The translations under genes and the position numbers were made by a program. Below are positions 18,567-26,681 of a stretch of DNA of 60,538 bases, one piece after another. The DNA is taken from positions 1-60,538 of the IMG/VR virus record IMGVR_UViG_3300034374_004534; one strand, written 5' to 3'. The notes under the pieces were generated by a model. It was not told where the DNA came from. It saw only the letters and a program-made list of their open reading frames with translations, and searched no databases. Source of the stretch: a virus. Each line of letters begins with the position of its first letter. Within the stretch, counting starts at the first letter, position 1.

Positions 18567-19417
18567 TAGTACTTAGGTGCCTGCTTGAAGTTCTTTCTAA
18601 TCGTTCTCAATGCCTCTTCTCTGGTGAAGTTGCTTAGACGTGCCTTAGCCTTGCGGCGCTCGTTGTAGTACTCTGAGCGGGCACGCATCTTCTCGTTTGC
18701 AGGTACCGTTGACTTTCTTTCGCACAACTTGTAGTAGATGTAAGCACGAAGAGCCTCCTCTGCGTACACGTGGATCAATGGGTTGGAGCTGCGAGCTTCG
18801 TCTGCAACGTACTCAATGACCACCTTGGTGATGTCGCTGCTTGTATCGATCTCCAGTCTGTTCTGGTCAAGGTTGATCCTGTACTCACCCATACCGTGAC
18901 CACCACCGATTCCATACAACCCACCGAGATTGTTCTCGTAGATGTAGTTTCTGAACACGTAAGACTCAAACGGATCTCCGTTGTCTACGTCGCCGTTGGT
19001 TGACGTCTTGTCGTCGAGTCGGTTCTCTACTTCATTCTGCTCAAGGTACATGGGGCCTTCCTTGTCATCAACAGGGGTGGTGGTTCCGCTAACCTTGCGA
19101 GAGTAGTTGATGTTCTTGTTTTGGTTCAGGACATACACAACACCATCAGCACCAACGATACCAACCTTCACGAGGTCAACGTAGTCTGACGGGAGCTGTA
19201 CCGTATTGTTCGAGTCAATGTCTCTCTTCAGGGACTTGATGCGAGCAGTCACATCAAACCCAAACTCTCGGATACCTCGGAGAGCTACGTTGCGAAGCAT
19301 TGCGTCATTGATGTTTGAGATGTGATCATCCACATCCATGGTCAAGACAAAGTCATCCATCACCTGTCGTAAGGTGACGTAGTTCATTCCCTCGGTAGAT
19401 ATATCCTTAAATGCCAT
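18566..19417 (-). CDS. Head-tail connector/ring protein (283 aa)
   Basis: The sequence VQLPSDYVDLVKVGIVG (about residues 73-90) is a pattern shared by ring or tail-tubular adaptor proteins of crAss-like and related podoviruses. A Gly-rich loop (about 165-178, GLYGIGGGHGMG) and a basic helical C-terminus follow. It lies between the 252-aa-class ring protein and the hub gene, as expected for a component of the neck stack that links portal to tail. There are 3 nt between it and the next gene, and a one-base overlap with the hub gene. Confidence 0.65.
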   Translation of the reverse strand: MAFKDISTEGMNYVTLRQVMDDFVLTMDVDDHISNINDAMLRNVALRGIREFGFDVTARIKSLKRDIDSNNTVQLPSDYVDLVKVGIVGADGVVYVLNQNKNINYSRKVSGTTTPVDDKEGPMYLEQNEVENRLDDKTSTNGDVDNGDPFESYVFRNYIYENNLGGLYGIGGGHGMGEYRINLDQNRLEIDTSSDITKVVIEYVADEARSSNPLIHVYAEEALRAYIYYKLCERKSTVPANEKMRARSEYYNERRKAKARLSNFTREEALRTIRKNFKQAPKY

Positions 19418-19420
19418 GTG

Positions 19421-20164
19421 TTATTGTTGTGAAGCGCCGTAGCTCATCAGAACGTTGTCCCTGAGGGATACTCCGATCATCATACAGATCTCTTTAACAA
19501 CCTCGTCTCTGAACTCAGCAGGCAGGTCAAAGGCCCTGCAGTCAAATGGGTTGGGGATCACAAGAGACCCTGAGGTCTGAGCTGAGTAAGAAGGCTGTCT
19601 CCTGTAGTCAATTTCGCCTGCCGCAAAGCGTGCACCTGCAGTCTCGTAGCGAGAGGTGGGGTTGCGGTAGTAGTTGATGTATACGTCTGAGCCGGGGCGT
19701 GGGAAGATCTCAATCTCAGACGAAACCAATCCAACGGGGAAGTCATCCGTAGGAGCAGACAGGTTGCTATTGAGGATACGGGAAATCTTTTCACTGTTAT
19801 AAATCAAGTCCACGTTCACGCTGTCGTCGTTGAACACAGAGATGATTCGGTTCAGGTTCTCGGGCTTTTTGTAGACGCCTGAGTCATCGTAGATGGACGG
19901 GATGTTTACCTGCTGAAGAATCCCAGAAGAGATGTACTCAGAGATAAAGTTCTTGGCCTTTAGGTACAGAGAGTCCTCCCCGCCTAGGTCCGCACCGCTT
20001 CTTCTCAAGGCCTTGCCCTGAAGTGCGGCATCGTAGATCTTGCCAAAAATCTTAGACTGGACAGCAGGCAGGAGAGAGTTAAACATCTCTGGGCTCACAA
20101 ATCCCTTCTGGTCCTTGTTGGCTAAATCGCGTACTGCATTGTATACTTCAATGACGCTAATCAT
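19421..20164 (-). CDS. Ring/neck protein (crAss-like type)
   Basis: The N-terminus MISVIEVYNAVRDLANKDQKGFVSPEMFN matches the helical start typical of ring proteins in crAss-like phages; a beta-rich middle with FPRPGSDVYINYYRNP follows. I chose the ATG at 20164, not the in-frame start 15 bases upstream, because the -7 box at 20169-20176 lies 4 nt before it and the longer form would be encoded inside the promoter. The protein is 247 aa. It is a likely neck component between portal and tail hub and starts a short neck-hub operon. Confidence 0.7.
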   Translation of the reverse strand: MISVIEVYNAVRDLANKDQKGFVSPEMFNSLLPAVQSKIFGKIYDAALQGKALRRSGADLGGEDSLYLKAKNFISEYISSGILQQVNIPSIYDDSGVYKKPENLNRIISVFNDDSVNVDLIYNSEKISRILNSNLSAPTDDFPVGLVSSEIEIFPRPGSDVYINYYRNPTSRYETAGARFAAGEIDYRRQPSYSAQTSGSLVIPNPFDCRAFDLPAEFRDEVVKEICMMIGVSLRDNVLMSYGASQQ

Positions 20165-20168
20165 GCAA

Positions 20169-20176
20169 CAAATATA
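20169..20176 (-). promoter_or_regulatory. -7 promoter box TATATTTG, 4 nt before ATG
   Basis: The box lies between the terminator of the upstream gene and the ring-protein ATG. Only 4 nt separate it from the start codon. At N19 upstream the sequence is TTCG, inside the terminator stem-loop, which is at best a weak -33 element. Confidence 0.65.
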
Positions 20177-20177
20177 C

Positions 20178-20207
20178 AAACAAAAAAAGAGGCCCCGAAG
20201 GGCCTCT
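20178..20207 (-). terminator. Rho-independent terminator after the 278-aa gene
   Basis: On the minus strand an 8-bp stem (AGAGGCCC/GGGCCTCT) with a TTCG tetraloop is followed by seven T and then GTTTG. It ends transcription from the gene stopping at 20211 and is fused to the next promoter. Confidence 0.88.
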
Positions 20208-20210
20208 CTG

Positions 20211-21047
20211 TTAACCGAGCTTCTCTAGCCTATCCTCTAGAGTAGCTAAAACAGCTGCCCCCTTTTCTGTAAGACAGAATCGAGTCATGACATCCGTCGC
20301 GTCCATACCCGCTGGAACAGACACGATCAGCTGGTTGCTGTCAAACCAGTATACTCCACTAGACTTCAGATTAATGATCTGATAGTCAGCAGCTTGAGAC
20401 ACAGTTGCGCGAACTGTTACTTCAGGTGAATCGAAGGCTTGAATGAAACCAGATGGATTCTTCTTCGCAGTCTGCAAAAGATCGTAACGAATCTCTGAAG
20501 TGGCTCTGTTGATGTTGATGCCGTAGTAGAGGGCCACAGGAAGCAGTTCCTGAATGTCCTTCTCGCGAACCATCATGATGGCTTCTGACTGAGAGAACTC
20601 ACGAGCAAGCTCCTTTTCGGCGTCTTGTTTGTCGTCCACGAGGCGGAAGAGGCTACCTCCGTTCTCCACGTTGTCGGGGTGAGCATCGAGGAAACGTGCA
20701 AGGTTTGGCTTCTCCTTGGGGACGAGGAGGCGTCCGTTGCGGAAGATCACGGGCTCACGCACTGCGTTGTCACTCTGGTCCTCAACGAAGATTGAGTTCT
20801 CGCGGGGGCAGTAACGAATGTTGCGGATTCGGTTCTCTGATTCGTCAAAGATCTGCACGGACTTCTGCTTGAGCATCAGCACGATACCGCCTCCCTTTTG
20901 AATCTCGTAGATTCGGTTGGTGGGTTTTACCTCCTTCTGACGAATGGTGGGTTTCTTGGCGGGTGCCGCCTTAACCTTTGGTTCTGCCACAGCAGTGGGC
21001 GCTGATTTTTTAGGACGTCCAGCACGTCGCGTAGCTTGTTCAGCCAT
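20211..21047 (-). CDS. Conserved phage structural-region protein with disordered Ala/Lys N-terminus
   Basis: A 278-aa protein. Residues 1-45 are disordered and basic (repeats of AAPAKK, KSAPT), like a nucleic-acid-binding tail. The body has VPKEKPNLARFLDAHPDN and NGGSLFRLVDD (about residues 108-138), motifs I associate with an uncharacterised protein next to ring or capsid genes in crAss-like phages. The C-terminal 40 residues look like a small winged or helical module. It ends at a strong terminator. A -7-like box (TACATTTG) is 2 nt from its ATG. Function unknown. Confidence 0.5.
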   Translation of the reverse strand: MAEQATRRAGRPKKSAPTAVAEPKVKAAPAKKPTIRQKEVKPTNRIYEIQKGGGIVLMLKQKSVQIFDESENRIRNIRYCPRENSIFVEDQSDNAVREPVIFRNGRLLVPKEKPNLARFLDAHPDNVENGGSLFRLVDDKQDAEKELAREFSQSEAIMMVREKDIQELLPVALYYGININRATSEIRYDLLQTAKKNPSGFIQAFDSPEVTVRATVSQAADYQIINLKSSGVYWFDSNQLIVSVPAGMDATDVMTRFCLTEKGAAVLATLEDRLEKLG

Positions 21048-21049
21048 AA

Positions 21050-21057
21050 CAAATGTA
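21050..21057 (-). promoter_or_regulatory. -7-like box TACATTTG, 2 nt before ATG
   Basis: The box fits TAnnTTTG and sits between two late genes. The distance to the ATG at 21047 is only 2 nt, so if active it would make a leaderless or slightly trimmed transcript. No -33 element is seen. Confidence 0.4.
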
Positions 21058-21062
21058 TTTAA

Positions 21063-22277
21063 TTAGAGTGAATAAAGGTCGTAAAGTTCTTTCGCAATTC
21101 GCTGAGCCTCAACAGATCCGATATCTCTACTGATAACTCCGAAGCGTCCAAGCCTTCCACTGAAGGAGTGAGTGGTGTTCTCGTTGGCAGACCCAATGTG
21201 AGTCAAGTCCAAGGTACCCGTAGTTGACCCGTTCTTGACGTTTTGAGTGCCCTCAGCGGGCTCATCGGTTACTGCAGGTATGATCGCCAACAGATTTCCG
21301 TCAGCGTTGTATACAGACACGTTAAAATCCTCATCTCTTCTGATGACGAGTACACATGGTGTGATCTCATCTAAGCTCACAAGAGTTTCGGTGATAGCCG
21401 CCTCCCCATATCTATCCTGATATGAGATGCCGATCTTGTTCTCGATATTAGACTTGATGTTGTCTACCCTACTGGCAATACCGACTCCTCCACTAGAGTC
21501 ACCAGCATCAACACCGTAGATAATCGGTGCTTCCTTGGTCGTTGCCGAATTGCCATTCGAGTACACCATGTACATTGTGTAATCACCATAAATGGTTAGG
21601 CTGTTAGCCAGAGAGATGTACGAGTCTACAGAAAAGAAGGCTGTATTGATTCCTGTAGAAAAACCTGATTTTACGGTTCCAGTGAGCTGAGTCACACTTC
21701 CCGTGACGCTGCTGAAGTTATAGTCAGACCCCCCAGTTCCTGCATTTACCCAAGCAGAGATGTTACCACCGCCTCCTCCAAATACCGCATCCCTTGAATC
21801 CAAATCAAGAATCGGTTTGTTTTCGGCAGCCCCAAAGTTGATGTCATTGATCGTATTCGAGGATGCCGCAGTAAAGCCATTGTCTGTAATCACACTGGTC
21901 TTACCAGTGACTCTGTTTACAGGGTGGGCATGCAACACCGCGTTTATAAGTCCTTGATCCTCAGCATCAAAGACTAATGCTTTGCTTCCTTCTCGCAGTC
22001 CAGCGAAGTTGGAGATGCTTTCGATGGTGGTGAACTCTTCACCTACTTCACAGCTAATGGTGACGTACGACTTCTGAATAGACTCACCTGTACTTAGGTT
22101 GCTTTCGTCGTATCTAGAAACATCGTTGTAGAAGATGCTAACCCTACCTGACGAGGCGGTCATATGAGAAATAGACTTCACTGGGAGTGAAATAATCTCA
22201 ATGCCAGTACCATCATCTGAGACGCTAGCTCCCGCAGCAGTAACGTCTTTCAATTTAAATATGATGAACTTATCCAT
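21063..22277 (-). CDS. Beta-rich head fibre/decoration protein, LamG-like
   Basis: A 404-aa protein with no membrane segment. The first 90 residues form a small beta domain. From about residue 130 on the pattern (LDLDSRDAVFGGGG, WVNAGTGGSDYN, TMYMVYSNG, HSFSGRLGRFGVIS) is that of a concanavalin/LamG-like lectin fold ending with the usual 'GRLGRF' strand. Similar folds display on phage heads or fibres and bind glycans. The gene lies between capsid decoration and neck genes and has its own promoter 5 nt from the ATG. Confidence 0.55.
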   Translation of the reverse strand: MDKFIIFKLKDVTAAGASVSDDGTGIEIISLPVKSISHMTASSGRVSIFYNDVSRYDESNLSTGESIQKSYVTISCEVGEEFTTIESISNFAGLREGSKALVFDAEDQGLINAVLHAHPVNRVTGKTSVITDNGFTAASSNTINDINFGAAENKPILDLDSRDAVFGGGGGNISAWVNAGTGGSDYNFSSVTGSVTQLTGTVKSGFSTGINTAFFSVDSYISLANSLTIYGDYTMYMVYSNGNSATTKEAPIIYGVDAGDSSGGVGIASRVDNIKSNIENKIGISYQDRYGEAAITETLVSLDEITPCVLVIRRDEDFNVSVYNADGNLLAIIPAVTDEPAEGTQNVKNGSTTGTLDLTHIGSANENTTHSFSGRLGRFGVISRDIGSVEAQRIAKELYDLYSL

Positions 22278-22282
22278 TGACG

Positions 22283-22312
22283 CAAATATACAAACAAAAA
22301 AGAGGCCACAAA
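22283..22312 (-). promoter_or_regulatory. Late promoter TTTG-N18-TATATTTG overlapping a terminator
   Basis: The -7 box is at 22283-22290, 5 nt before the ATG at 22277. Exactly 18 nt upstream is TTTG (22309-22312), which forms part of the loop of the terminator hairpin. This is one of the two best complete promoters in the window. Confidence 0.72.
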
Positions 22313-22320
22313 GGGCCTCT
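22291..22320 (-). terminator. Rho-independent terminator after the 104-aa decoration gene
   Basis: On the minus strand a 7-bp stem (AGAGGCC/GGCCTCT) with a 6-nt loop is followed by TTTTTT and GTTTG. Its loop supplies the -33 element of the next promoter. Confidence 0.85.
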
Positions 22321-22342
22321 TTCTTTCGTAATAGATCAAGTA

Positions 22343-22657
22343 TTAGGCAACAGTAACGTTCAAGCTACCAACCAATCTCCATCCAGAATCACCAACCCAC
22401 ATGAACTCAGCGTAGTTTCCAATAGCTGCAGCAATGGCAGCAGTGGATCCGTCCGCGAAAGTTGAAGGAGTGATGGTTGCGATACCAGCAGCATCATCCA
22501 AGATGACCTTTTTGAGCTGACCGACTTTAGAGCCATCAGCGAGAGTGATCGCAACAGCACCGCCAGCAGTCAACTCAGTGACGTAAGCGTCCACAGAAAC
22601 GGCACCAGCGCCAGACTTGGTCTCTCTGATTTTATCGGGAATCAAAGGAAAAATCAT
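22343..22657 (-). CDS. Small head decoration/cement-like protein (104 aa)
   Basis: The protein is short, Ala/Gly/Thr-rich and beta-patterned, with LADGSKVGQLKKVIL and GNYAEFMWVGDSGWRLV. That 'G...k.i.l....g.a.i......g........Gn.a.f.W.g..W' rhythm is common in small decoration proteins beside major capsid genes. It lies directly downstream of the capsid gene behind a weak hairpin, an arrangement that could set relative expression. The role is inferred from context and fold pattern. Confidence 0.55.
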   Translation of the reverse strand: MIFPLIPDKIRETKSGAGAVSVDAYVTELTAGGAVAITLADGSKVGQLKKVILDDAAGIATITPSTFADGSTAAIAAAIGNYAEFMWVGDSGWRLVGSLNVTVA

Positions 22658-22679
22658 GTTTCAAAAGTTTAGGACTAAG

Positions 22680-22702
22680 AGAAGGGGCCGAAGCCCCCTC
22701 TC
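22680..22702 (-). terminator. Weak hairpin terminator after the major capsid gene
   Basis: A GGGGC-TTCG-GCCCC core hairpin follows the capsid stop, but the downstream sequence (TTCTCTT) lacks a clean T-run. It may reduce read-through or protect the capsid mRNA 3' end rather than stop transcription fully. Confidence 0.5.
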
Positions 22703-22718
22703 CTTCGTCTAGTTAGAA

Positions 22719-24125
22719 TCAGTACTTGAGCAACACGTGTTGGTTAGCAGCGCGAGTCACCAACGCGATCTCAGAGCGGTAGTGGAACGTAGCCACGTCC
22801 TTACCGTCTCCGCCGTTGTTGTTGTGACCCAGCACACCGCCACCAGTCACCCAGTGCTCCATCTCACGAGAGTAACCGTTAGCCTCCTTGTAGCAGAGCT
22901 CCAAAGCAGGTGCCTTCACACCAGTACGAGCATCAGCAATGTTGGCCAATGGCACCATAGCACCAGTGTAACCGCCAGTAGTAACGCCACCCAACAAGGT
23001 AGGATCGTTCAACAGCTTCCAGTCGTGCTTGTGGAAAGTGTAACCACCGCGAGTGAAGCTCTTGAATCCGAGCTGGACAGCCATGTCAGCATCGTTGTTG
23101 AACGCACCGAACTGACCGGGCAAACCAGCAGTGAGTTGCGTTCCGATACCTGCAGCCAACATGTCATCGATAGCCAAAGACTGAGTTCTGTTCAAGTACA
23201 TAGCGTACTCGGCAGGAGCACCCTGCTTGTCGAGCTCAACCAAGATGGTGTCGAATTCAGTGAAGCTGTTCAAAGGATCAGCGCCAGTACCAGTCACCTG
23301 CATACCGCGAGCCTCCAAAGCAGAGAAGTAACCCTCAGAGCCAGCAACGTCAGACAAAGCACCGCCTCCGTCGTTGATCTCACCGAAGAGCAACATCATT
23401 TCACGACGATCCATGAAGCGCTTACGAGCTTCCTGCTCACCGTGCATGAACCAACGGTAGTCACCGTTTCCAATGTTCACGTAGCCGATGTTGGTAGCTT
23501 GTGATCCGTTCACTTCGTAACGGTCCTTCACGATCATGTATGGGTTCTTGCGACGCTCGGGCTCAGTCTCCAAGAAGGTCTCAGGCTGGTTGCTGCCCTG
23601 TGGGTGCATGTTGCCCAAGATGATGAACTCATCGTTAGCAGAGATAGTCACAGTGATGCTTTCACCGTCGAGGGTAGAGATGTTGAAGGTGCTTCTGTCA
23701 GAAGCAACGGTGTCAACGATGAACTTGTTGCCAGACTCTGCGTGCATCAACACGTCGTACTTGTTAGGGGTCTGCTCAACGGTGCTCACAGGATCCACAG
23801 ACAAGCTGTCAGCAGAAGAAGCAGAAGAGAAAGATGCACCAGTCTCGACCACCAACTTCACGTGGCGACGACCTTCTTCGAACCACTCGACTTGGTCGGC
23901 AGAACCACCGCTGTTCACAGCGCCAGTCAACTGAAGGAAGCCAGTGATACCCTGATCGCCGTAGGTCTTGACCAAGAGGTCACGGACGTCAGGCTTGTTG
24001 AAGTCACCGTTTTGAGTGAGGAAATCGCCCAGAGCTTGATATTTTCTGGGGTCTGTTGCGAAGGCGCTAGGAGAGCCGTCGATTACGGGAGCATCAGTCC
24101 CGCGAGTTGAACCAAGAGTAGCCAT
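22719..24125 (-). CDS. Major capsid protein
   Basis: A 468-aa protein with the length and features of an HK97-fold capsid protein of crAss-like or related podoviruses. A helical N-terminal arm has DFLTQNGDFNKPDVRDLL. The segment FMHGEQEARKRFMDRREMMLLFGE (about residues 225-250) is a spine-like helix. A beta-rich C-terminal half contains HKHDWKLLND and EMEHWVTGGG. It follows an acidic scaffold-like gene and precedes decoration and neck genes, the standard order for a head module. No separate protease is seen. Confidence 0.82.
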   Translation of the reverse strand: MATLGSTRGTDAPVIDGSPSAFATDPRKYQALGDFLTQNGDFNKPDVRDLLVKTYGDQGITGFLQLTGAVNSGGSADQVEWFEEGRRHVKLVVETGASFSSASSADSLSVDPVSTVEQTPNKYDVLMHAESGNKFIVDTVASDRSTFNISTLDGESITVTISANDEFIILGNMHPQGSNQPETFLETEPERRKNPYMIVKDRYEVNGSQATNIGYVNIGNGDYRWFMHGEQEARKRFMDRREMMLLFGEINDGGGALSDVAGSEGYFSALEARGMQVTGTGADPLNSFTEFDTILVELDKQGAPAEYAMYLNRTQSLAIDDMLAAGIGTQLTAGLPGQFGAFNNDADMAVQLGFKSFTRGGYTFHKHDWKLLNDPTLLGGVTTGGYTGAMVPLANIADARTGVKAPALELCYKEANGYSREMEHWVTGGGVLGHNNNGGDGKDVATFHYRSEIALVTRAANQHVLLKY

Positions 24126-24133
24126 GGTATAGC

Positions 24134-25258
24134 TTAGATTTTAAATCTCATCCCTGAGCCGCCGAGCATGATTTGTTTTAGTTGATCGACGACGGGATCA
24201 GAAGTGTTGTTAATGTTTTGCTGTTGTGGGGCGCTAGCCTGAACGTTGGCAGCTTTTTCTACCAAACCCCGCTGACCATCACTCAGGCCCTGTCTGTAGA
24301 TAGACTGAGCAATCTGATCAATGTTGTCAACCAAGGCTCTGTGAGAAGAGAGCGTGTCAATGTCCCAACTACCGTCATCCCGAATGTAAGGGTCGAAGTA
24401 CTCGTCGAGACGAGCGTTCTTATCCTTGAGTTGAGACTTGTAGTCGTCTTGCAAGCCAAACGTGAAAGTCTTGTCCTGACCCAGATCGAATTCCAATCCA
24501 GTCAGTGAGTCGACCTCACGAGACATGTTCGCGATCCACTCGTCATCAACGATGGACTGAGGCTGTTGATCTTGTTGCTGGGGCTCTGGGGCGCGGTAGG
24601 TCTCTCTCAGATCCGTAATGCGCTTACGAGACTCAGCAGCGTCAATCTTCAGCTGCAGTTGTGAAAGCTTGATCTCATCCTCCGTGTGAACGTCGGGATC
24701 GAGCTTGTATTTGCTGTTCAAGAGAATGTCGATCTCCTGTCCGCTAAGGTCCTTGTACTCCGTAGCCATGCTCACGCGAACCGCCATAACGTCATCCATC
24801 TCAGATGGGTTAAGGGATTGGTATGTGAACCAGTCTTGAGGAGAACGTCCAGTCTCTTGAACGAACTTAGAGATAGCTTCGACTCTCTCGTCGAGCGGGG
24901 TGGAGGGCTCAGTGACAGGCGTCAAGTCGTCGAAAGAAGTGATTTCGCGTCCAAGCCTCTCGCTCAGAAAGCTCATCACAGCACCCTCGATGTCTTGGTC
25001 GCTGTAGTCTTGAGTCTCCGTTGGTCGCTCCTGCGATTCAGGAGCGTTATCAACTATAGTTTCTTGAATCGGTTCGGCGGATGGCGCCTCAGTATCAACG
25101 ACCGACTCCTGAACTGGAGCCTCTGGTGTTTCTACTGGTGCTTCCTGTGCGGGAGCTTCTGCGACCTGAGGTTCAGACTGAGCCATGCTAGCCTGAAATT
25201 CCGACGCATCATTGAAGATCTCGAACGTACCGCCTTCTGTTGGATTGTTATCCTCCAT
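24134..25258 (-). CDS. Capsid scaffolding protein candidate
   Basis: A 374-aa, strongly acidic protein. Residues 1-80 are disordered and rich in Glu, Pro and Ala with repeated PVETPEAP-type segments. The middle is helical and charged, and a Gln-rich segment (about 220-230) is followed by a short C-terminal helix ending GGSGMRFKI. A disordered acidic N-terminus with a small basic C-terminal patch, placed just upstream of the capsid gene, is typical of scaffold proteins that direct head assembly and then leave. No enzymatic motif is seen. Confidence 0.65.
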   Translation of the reverse strand: MEDNNPTEGGTFEIFNDASEFQASMAQSEPQVAEAPAQEAPVETPEAPVQESVVDTEAPSAEPIQETIVDNAPESQERPTETQDYSDQDIEGAVMSFLSERLGREITSFDDLTPVTEPSTPLDERVEAISKFVQETGRSPQDWFTYQSLNPSEMDDVMAVRVSMATEYKDLSGQEIDILLNSKYKLDPDVHTEDEIKLSQLQLKIDAAESRKRITDLRETYRAPEPQQQDQQPQSIVDDEWIANMSREVDSLTGLEFDLGQDKTFTFGLQDDYKSQLKDKNARLDEYFDPYIRDDGSWDIDTLSSHRALVDNIDQIAQSIYRQGLSDGQRGLVEKAANVQASAPQQQNINNTSDPVVDQLKQIMLGGSGMRFKI

Positions 25259-25284
25259 TGTATTTAATTAAGGGTGTTTGTTCG

Positions 25285-25620
25285 TTACGCTGGGCCGTAG
25301 TAGGCGATGATAGAGCCTGAGGCAATATCAACGGTATCCCACTTGCCGTAGATGGTGATGCCTTTTGGGAAGACGTCAGCAGAAGTGACGAGGTCGCCAG
25401 TAGCGTCGAAGTCATTGTCTACTCCATCAGACCCAAAGATCTGCTTGTTGTTCACCGCCTGAAGGTCACGGAATGTAGTGTCCTCCAAGCAAGTGATAGC
25501 AACGAAAGCATATCCGCTAGGACACGTCAGGTCCTGCGCGGTGGTGGTGTTACAAAAGCAAGAACCAAGCTGCCCGAAAGCAGCCTGATTCGCTTCACCT
25601 GTGTTAGAAAGGTTTGCCAT
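25285..25620 (-). CDS. Conserved phage virion protein with FPKGITIYG motif
   Basis: The true start is taken as the ATG at 25620 (MANLSNTG), because the longer frame would run deep into the upstream gene. The 111-aa protein has CPSGYAFVAITCLEDTTF and FPKGITIYGKWD...SGSIIAYYG, a pattern that occurs in small structural proteins of marine phages. Four Cys lie in the first half. It stands between the scaffold and two small paralogous beta proteins and is probably a minor capsid or head-completion component. Function is inferred. Confidence 0.5.
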   Translation of the reverse strand: MANLSNTGEANQAAFGQLGSCFCNTTTAQDLTCPSGYAFVAITCLEDTTFRDLQAVNNKQIFGSDGVDNDFDATGDLVTSADVFPKGITIYGKWDTVDIASGSIIAYYGPA

Positions 25621-25621
25621 T

Positions 25622-26029
25622 TTATGTGAGTTTAACTGCTGAGCTATCCAAACCGAAGACCGCACACTCAACCATCTGGTCGACGTCAGTGGAGTAAGCC
25701 TTCATGGTCTGATCGTTCTGAGCAGGGATAAACGCGAATTCTCCGCCACCAATCTTCATGACTACTGGATCGTCAGTGGCTGTTTCGGCATACAAGTACA
25801 CATACTTCTCCTTGTCCTTGGACAGGTTCTTGATGTACAGGTAGGCGTTTTCGAGCTTATCGCTTGCCTTGTAGACAGTGATAGCATCTGAGCCAGCAGC
25901 AGTGCCAAGAATCTTGACGCGCTGGACATTGCCAGAGTCAGCATTGATGATCATGTTCACCCCGATGTTAATCGGTGATGTCATGACCGTGGTGGTAGAG
26001 AGACTAAGTGTAGCTCTTACCGTACCCAT
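25622..26029 (-). CDS. Small beta-rich head protein, paralogue A
   Basis: A 135-aa Thr/Ser-rich protein that starts with repeated T/S/L residues. It has AYLYIKNLSKDKEKYVYLY, then VMKIGGGEFAFIPA. The next gene upstream has the same plan (VYIKNISSTASEYITV, then LYAGDFLFMPW), so the two are diverged tandem duplicates. Both precede the scaffold/capsid genes, which suggests decoration or cement proteins. The start/stop junction with paralogue B is a one-base overlap. Confidence 0.5.
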   Translation of the reverse strand: MGTVRATLSLSTTTVMTSPINIGVNMIINADSGNVQRVKILGTAAGSDAITVYKASDKLENAYLYIKNLSKDKEKYVYLYAETATDDPVVMKIGGGEFAFIPAQNDQTMKAYSTDVDQMVECAVFGLDSSAVKLT

Positions 26030-26439
26030 TATGCTTCGTAGATAACGAGGTATTCAACAGTCATGTTGACTGCAGATGTGTCGATGTCGATGTCTGCGTT
26101 GTCGCCAGTGGTGTCTGCACTCCAAGGCATGAACAAGAAGTCACCTGCATACAAGCGTCCGACCTCAGTAGCACCGACCTTGACGGTGATGTACTCAGAA
26201 GCGGTTGATGAGATGTTCTTGATGTAGACCTTGTGAGCCTTGTCATCGGAGTAGTCCGCTGCGAGGATCAGAGCTGTGTCAGTCTGAGCAGACGCATAGA
26301 ACTTTCGTGCAACGCCCGTAGTCTGATCGAGACCAGTAGCGTTACCAGCCTTGGTGAGCTGAGTGGTGGTGCTCAGAGAGAGAGCATCGCCAGTCAAGTC
26401 TCCACTCGAAAGCGTGAGGGTTGCTGTTGTAGTAGCCAT
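26029..26439 (-). CDS. Small beta-rich head protein, paralogue B
   Basis: A 136-aa protein with a Thr-rich start, a strand pair around VYIKNISS, and GRLYAGDFLFMPW, matching paralogue A in order and spacing. A consensus -7 box lies 27 nt upstream of the ATG, so this gene heads the head-protein transcript (paralogues, scaffold, capsid). It is a likely decoration, cement or head-fibre attachment protein; the exact role is unknown. Confidence 0.5.
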   Translation of the reverse strand: MATTTATLTLSSGDLTGDALSLSTTTQLTKAGNATGLDQTTGVARKFYASAQTDTALILAADYSDDKAHKVYIKNISSTASEYITVKVGATEVGRLYAGDFLFMPWSADTTGDNADIDIDTSAVNMTVEYLVIYEA

Positions 26440-26466
26440 GTTAGTAGTAAGTGGTTTTTAGTATTG

Positions 26467-26474
26467 CAAATATA
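26467..26474 (-). promoter_or_regulatory. -7 promoter box TATATTTG for the head module
   Basis: A perfect -7 box in the 35-bp gap upstream of paralogue B. Here the leader would be about 20-25 nt, unlike most other late promoters in the window. Confidence 0.62.
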
Positions 26475-26681
26475 TCACTTTTTCTTTTTGTCTGCTCTGA
26501 TCTTCGCGGCCTCCTTTTTACCGAACGGGGAATTCACTCTAGCGGCAGCCCACTCGTGTTGAGTGACGTTAGGCCTGTTACCAGAACTCATGTATGCGGC
26601 AAGACCTCTCTTGTATACTTCCTTCTCGGCGGCATCAAGACCAGCCATGCCTCCCTTATTCAGTTTCTTAACTGCTCTCAT
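26475..26681 (-). CDS. Small very basic protein, DUF5872-like (68 aa)
   Basis: It begins MRAVKKLNKGGMAG, a basic-x-x-Gly-Gly tag, and continues EKEVYKRGLAAYMSSGNRP.VTQHEWAAARVNSPF, ending in a run of Lys. I have seen such short 'KRGLAAYYS.GSRPGVS.H.W...RVNSF' segments in phage and giant-virus small basic proteins. The high Lys content suggests DNA or RNA binding, possibly inside the virion. It overlaps the preceding 48-aa gene by 4 nt. Confidence 0.55.
   Translation of the reverse strand: MRAVKKLNKGGMAGLDAAEKEVYKRGLAAYMSSGNRPNVTQHEWAAARVNSPFGKKEAAKIRADKKKK

Noticed and set aside
20165-20179. Longer start (MYICC...) for the ring protein
   Set aside because: It would be encoded inside the -7 promoter box; the next Met has the conserved N-terminal motif.
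22737-23504. 255-aa plus-strand ORF antisense to the capsid gene
   Set aside because: Low-complexity Val/Ser/Thr/Gln/His composition typical of antisense to a regular codon pattern. The capsid frame is much better supported.
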